Origin: Paracoccus litorisediminis
GTDB lineage: Bacteria; Pseudomonadota; Alphaproteobacteria; Rhodobacterales; Rhodobacteraceae
Length of the DNA stretch: 47,598 nucleotides
Direction of reading: 5' to 3'
NCBI RefSeq assembly: GCF_009711205.1
Contig: NZ_WMIG01000026.1
Span: 1-47,598, forward strand
Shown: positions 45,560 through 47,598 of the stretch, one piece after another
Layout of the letters: every line of letters starts with the position of its first letter
Position numbering within the stretch: position 1 is the first letter of the stretch
Program-made: the position numbers and the translations under genes
Notes under the pieces: model-generated
What the model saw: only the letters and a program-made list of their open reading frames with translations
The model's database searches: none
Told to the model about the DNA's origin: nothing

Positions 45560-45751
45560 TCACGACCCGACCGTGAAGTGGTCGGCCTCGGGGCGCTGCT
45601 CGCGCGCCCATCTCTTGGCTTCGGTGTAGGTCAGGCTCGGGCTGAGTATCCAATCGTCAGTTTCGGTGGCGAAGGCCCAGCTTCCTCTGCCTCTGGGCGT
45701 CCTTCCCCAGCTGCGCTCGTAGTCTCGGGTGTCGAAGGTTGGGCGGGTCAT
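45560..45751 (-). CDS. Array gene J, unknown small protein
   Basis: 63 residues: MTRPTFDTRDYERSWGRTPR, then GSWAFATETDDWILSPSLTY and a C-terminal helix (TEAKRWAREQRPEADHF). Rich in Trp and charged residues. AGAGGAACC lies just before the ATG. No family recognised. Confidence 0.68.
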   Translation of the reverse strand: MTRPTFDTRDYERSWGRTPRGRGSWAFATETDDWILSPSLTYTEAKRWAREQRPEADHFTVGS

Positions 45752-45765
45752 GGTCGGTTCCTCTT

Positions 45766-45862
45766 GGCTGACCGGGATGGTGGGCTGACCGGGAAGGCTG
45801 CGCTTGGCGCGGGGTTCGGTCTGCCTCTACTGCCTGAAGCCCGCCGGGTGTTTCCGGCGGGC
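45766..45862 (-). repeat. Array spacer 9
   Basis: Two leader copies, TGCGCTTGGCGCGGG, the CTCTACTGCC motif and the hairpin (45839-45862). Nearly identical to spacers 8, 10 and 11. Confidence 0.9.
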
Positions 45863-45888
45863 TGGGGGTCGGCGGCGGGGCCGGTCTG

Positions 45889-46143
45889 TCAGTGTGGAAT
45901 TCCGGGGATCTTGTCGACCTTGGGGCGGATTGCCTGCAGTGCGGCTCCGGGGTCGGCGTAGTGGGTGATCGTCGTCATTTCTCCGGCGGCGTTCAGTGTG
46001 CGGACGCAGGCTCCGTTTCTTTGCGTCCCGCGCCAGTATTCGATGGCGGCTCCGGTGTGGTCGCGCCAAGTGTGGAAGTGCAGAAATTCTCCCTTGTCCA
46101 TCATGTTGGTGGGGTCTTGGATCGTCGTTCCTGTCAGATTCAT
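45889..46143 (-). CDS. Array gene K, unknown small protein
   Basis: 84 residues: MNLTGTTIQDPTNMMDKGEF, LHFHTWRDHTGAAIEYWRGT, NGACVRTLNAAGEMTTITHY and a helical end. Beta-rich with several His and Trp. AGAGGAACC lies 5 bases before the start. No family recognised. Confidence 0.68.
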   Translation of the reverse strand: MNLTGTTIQDPTNMMDKGEFLHFHTWRDHTGAAIEYWRGTQRNGACVRTLNAAGEMTTITHYADPGAALQAIRPKVDKIPGIPH

Positions 46144-46157
46144 GGTCGGTTCCTCTT

Positions 46158-46254
46158 GGCTGACCGGGATGGTGGGCTGACCGGGAAGGCTGCGCTTGGC
46201 GCGGGCTTCGGTCTGGCTCTACTGCCGCAAGCCCGCCGGGCGTTTCCGGCGGGC
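46158..46254 (-). repeat. Array spacer 10
   Basis: Two leader copies, TGCGCTTGGCGCGGG, the CTCTACTGCC motif and the hairpin (46231-46254). Confidence 0.9.
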
Positions 46255-46280
46255 TGGGGGTCGGCGGCGGGGCCGGTCTG

Positions 46281-46655
46281 TCAGGCGGCGCTGTCGTCGG
46301 CGATTTCGTAGTGGGTTACCCAGCCGGTCAGGTAGGGCATCCCTGCGGGGATTCCGTGGTCCCGGCTTGTCTTGCGGTCGATTTTCCAACCCTGCCACCT
46401 GTTTGCGGTTTCGGTGGTGGCTACCTCGACCGGCAGCTTGCGGGTTGCCATGAGGCTGTTGACCTCGTCGGCGAAGTGACGCCCGAGCCTGCTGTCTAGG
46501 AAGTCGCGGACTCCCTCGGGGTTGCAGCCGGTCGTCTGGCGGATTGTCTCGCTGGCTACGTCCCAGCCTCGGTCGGTGCGGTATCCTGCGCGTTCGGTCG
46601 TTCCCCAAAACCCCCACTCCGGGTTGCGGGTCGGCAGAATGGTCGTGGCGTTCAT
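46281..46655 (-). CDS. Array gene L, unknown protein
   Basis: 124 residues: MNATTILPTRNPEWGFWGTT, DVASETIRQTTGCNPEGVRD, FLDSRLGRHFADEVNSLMAT and a strand-rich end (MPYLTGWVTHYEIADDSAA). The mid-part looks helical and folded. This layout (an N-terminal segment on phage 'WGFWGTI/T' followed by FLDSRxGRHFADEV) is shared by some phage unknowns. AAGGAG lies upstream. Confidence 0.7.
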   Translation of the reverse strand: MNATTILPTRNPEWGFWGTTERAGYRTDRGWDVASETIRQTTGCNPEGVRDFLDSRLGRHFADEVNSLMATRKLPVEVATTETANRWQGWKIDRKTSRDHGIPAGMPYLTGWVTHYEIADDSAA

Positions 46656-46669
46656 GGTCTTGGCTCCTT

Positions 46670-46766
46670 GGCTGACCGGGATGGGTGGCTGACCGGGAAG
46701 CCTGCGCTTGGCGCGCGGTTCGGTCTGCCTCTACTGGCTCAAGCCCGCCGGGCGTTTCCGGCGGGC
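46670..46766 (-). repeat. Array spacer 11
   Basis: Two leader copies, TGCGCTTGGCGCGCG, the CTCTACTGG motif and the hairpin (46743-46766). Confidence 0.9.
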
Positions 46767-46792
46767 TGGTGGTCGGCTGCGCGTCCTGTCTG

Positions 46793-47005
46793 TCAGGCGC
46801 GGCGGCGTCGGCTGTCTTGGTAGACCCGGCGGCGGCTTTCCATGCGGGCTTTGTGGCGGCGGCGGTCGTCGCGGCGGCGGCGGTTGCGTTGGCGCGCGGT
46901 TGCGCTTTTCGCCCAAGCCTCGATTCCGGCGGCGATCAGCAGCCCGGCGGCGGCGGCGGCGCAAAGAAGAACCATCAAGCCGTTTGCGGTGGCAAAAAAT
47001 TCCAT
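46793..47005 (-). CDS. Array gene M, small membrane protein with basic tail
   Basis: 70 residues from the ATG at 47005 (AGGAAACAGC upstream). MEFFATANGLMVLLCAAAAA starts a single membrane helix, followed by a very basic tail (RQRNRRRRDDRRRHKARMES). First complete gene of the leftward array. The tail could bind nucleic acid at the membrane. Longer in-frame starts would translate the spacer. Confidence 0.6.
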   Translation of the reverse strand: MEFFATANGLMVLLCAAAAAGLLIAAGIEAWAKSATARQRNRRRRDDRRRHKARMESRRRVYQDSRRRRA

Positions 47006-47020
47006 GCTGTTTCCTGTCTT

Positions 47021-47085
47021 GGCTGACCGGGGTGGCGTTGTGCCTGTCCCTACGACCGCAAGCCCGCCGGGCGTTCCCGGCGGGG
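47021..47085 (-). repeat. Array spacer 12
   Basis: A single leader copy GGCTGACCGGGGTGG, the CCTACGACC variant motif and a hairpin of the spacer-7 type (GCCCGCCGG..., 47062-47085). Confidence 0.85.
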
Positions 47086-47535
47086 CTGGACCGGCGGCTT
47101 TGCCGCGCGTGGTCCGTTCGTCTGGTCTGGTCGTCATCGCTTCCCTTGCGGGTCGCTGGGCCGGTTTCTCGCGATGTCAAAAAGCAAAGGCTGGGGTTGT
47201 CGTCGTGCCTGCCCGTCTCGCGCTCTCTTGCGCCTGCCCGGCTGGGGGCGCTTGGCGCATCACCGGGGTTTTCCGTTCGTCCTGTCGGGCGATTCGGGCT
47301 TGGCTGGTTTTCCCTGCCTGTGTCCCTACTCTGGCGCAAAATTGCGCCCGCGCCTACTGTTTTCTTTCGGTTTCTCTATTAAAATCAACGTCTTGCGTGG
47401 CGTCGCGGTCGCGGTTTTTGCGTTCGCCTGGCTGTCGCCTCACACGGCTCTTGTGCGGGGCGCTGGCTGGGCTTGGCGCTATCCGGCTGGGTGTGTGTGG
47501 GCTTGCGGGACGCGGGCTTGTGTGGGGCGTTATTC
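47086..47535. other. Right-end non-coding region
   Basis: No convincing complete gene. A leftward ATG at 47137 with AAGGGAAGCG upstream opens a frame that runs straight into spacer 12 without a stop, so it may be a truncated or lost array gene. A minus-strand TTGACA (47180-47175) and an AT-rich patch (47360-47395) could carry the array promoter. A dyad GGCGCAA-AA-TTGCGCC lies at 47333-47348. GCGCTTGGCGC, found in spacers 8-11, recurs near 47246. Confidence 0.5.
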
Positions 47536-47598
47536 GCTGGTCGTGCTGGTCGTGCTGGTCGTGCTGGTCGTGCTGGTCGTGCTGGTCGTGCTGGTCGT
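47536..47598. repeat. 9-bp tandem repeat, right copy
   Basis: Seven perfect units of GCTGGTCGT running to the last base, in phase with the ten units that open the window. Confidence 0.95.

Noticed and set aside
41653..47085. Regular repeats separated by unique sequence, resembling a CRISPR array at first sight
   Set aside because: The unique segments are 190-760 bases and contain genes with ribosome-binding sites. Repeats are imperfect hairpins plus leaders, and there are no cas genes.

Overview
The window looks like the complete or nearly complete genome of a temperate tailed phage of an alphaproteobacterium, most likely a member of the Rhodobacteraceae (Paracoccus/Rhodobacter type). The pointers are high GC, lambda-order siphovirus-like head and tail genes, and families common in that group: a GapR/DUF2312 protein, DUF6441, DUF6362 and DUF6950 proteins, and a fused prohead protease-capsid gene. 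A 9-bp tandem repeat starts the window and also ends it in the same phase, so the molecule was probably circular, or circularly assembled, and cut inside this repeat. No integrase, transposase, tRNA, rRNA or CRISPR array was seen.

Layout. (1) 1-827: non-coding left end with the 9-bp repeat, a large imperfect inverted repeat (possible packaging or replication site), a candidate late promoter and a terminator just after it. (2) 828-22094, rightward late operon: ParB-domain DNA methyltransferase, PLD-like and HD-domain proteins, terminase small and large subunits, gpW-like joiner, portal, protease-capsid fusion with a strong internal start, DUF2190 protein, connectors, tail tube, tail chaperones with a -1 frameshift, tape measure, tail tip proteins, J-like protein and holin-like proteins. 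(3) 22166-26345: adsorption genes followed by an N-acetylmuramidase endolysin and a membrane protein. (4) 26350-30163, mostly leftward: a plasmid-type maintenance block (small ParA, ribbon-helix-helix partner, RepL-like initiator) with a rightward SGNH-hydrolase adsorption pair and a lipoprotein between them, then an Acb2-like anti-defence protein. Four related palindromic sites with the core GACTGCATGCA mark the joints of regions 3 and 4. (5) 30285-37029, leftward early operon: small unknown proteins, an FtsK-gamma protein with a probable frameshift, TTGCG-rich spacer tracts, a RAMP-like unknown, GapR-like and TerB-like proteins, a cytosine-C5 methyltransferase and tiny membrane proteins. (6) 37054-38033: genetic switch with an XRE repressor, a Cro-like protein and matching operators of the form TAGG-N8-CCTA. 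(7) 38137-41634, rightward: O-like replication protein with internal AT-rich repeats, HTH proteins, ASCH-like protein, VRR-NUC nuclease and DUF6362. (8) 41653-47137, leftward: a series of about thirteen small, mostly unknown genes, nearly every one separated from the next by the same spacer (GCCCGCCGG...CCGGCGGGC hairpin plus a CCCGGTCAGCC leader repeat).

How it fits together. The repressor/Cro switch with operators inside two divergent promoters, the partition and RepL genes and the missing integrase suggest a phage-plasmid that is kept as a low-copy episome in the lysogen. The O-like gene probably drives lytic replication. Two methyltransferases, the Acb2-like cyclic-nucleotide sponge and the accessory arrays are likely defences against host immunity. 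The strongest candidates for something undescribed are the repeat-spaced gene array at the right end, the dispersed palindromes around the partition genes, and the FtsK-gamma gene whose cysteine-rich tail can only be reached by a frameshift. All functional calls come from reading the sequence and recalling protein families; no database search was run.
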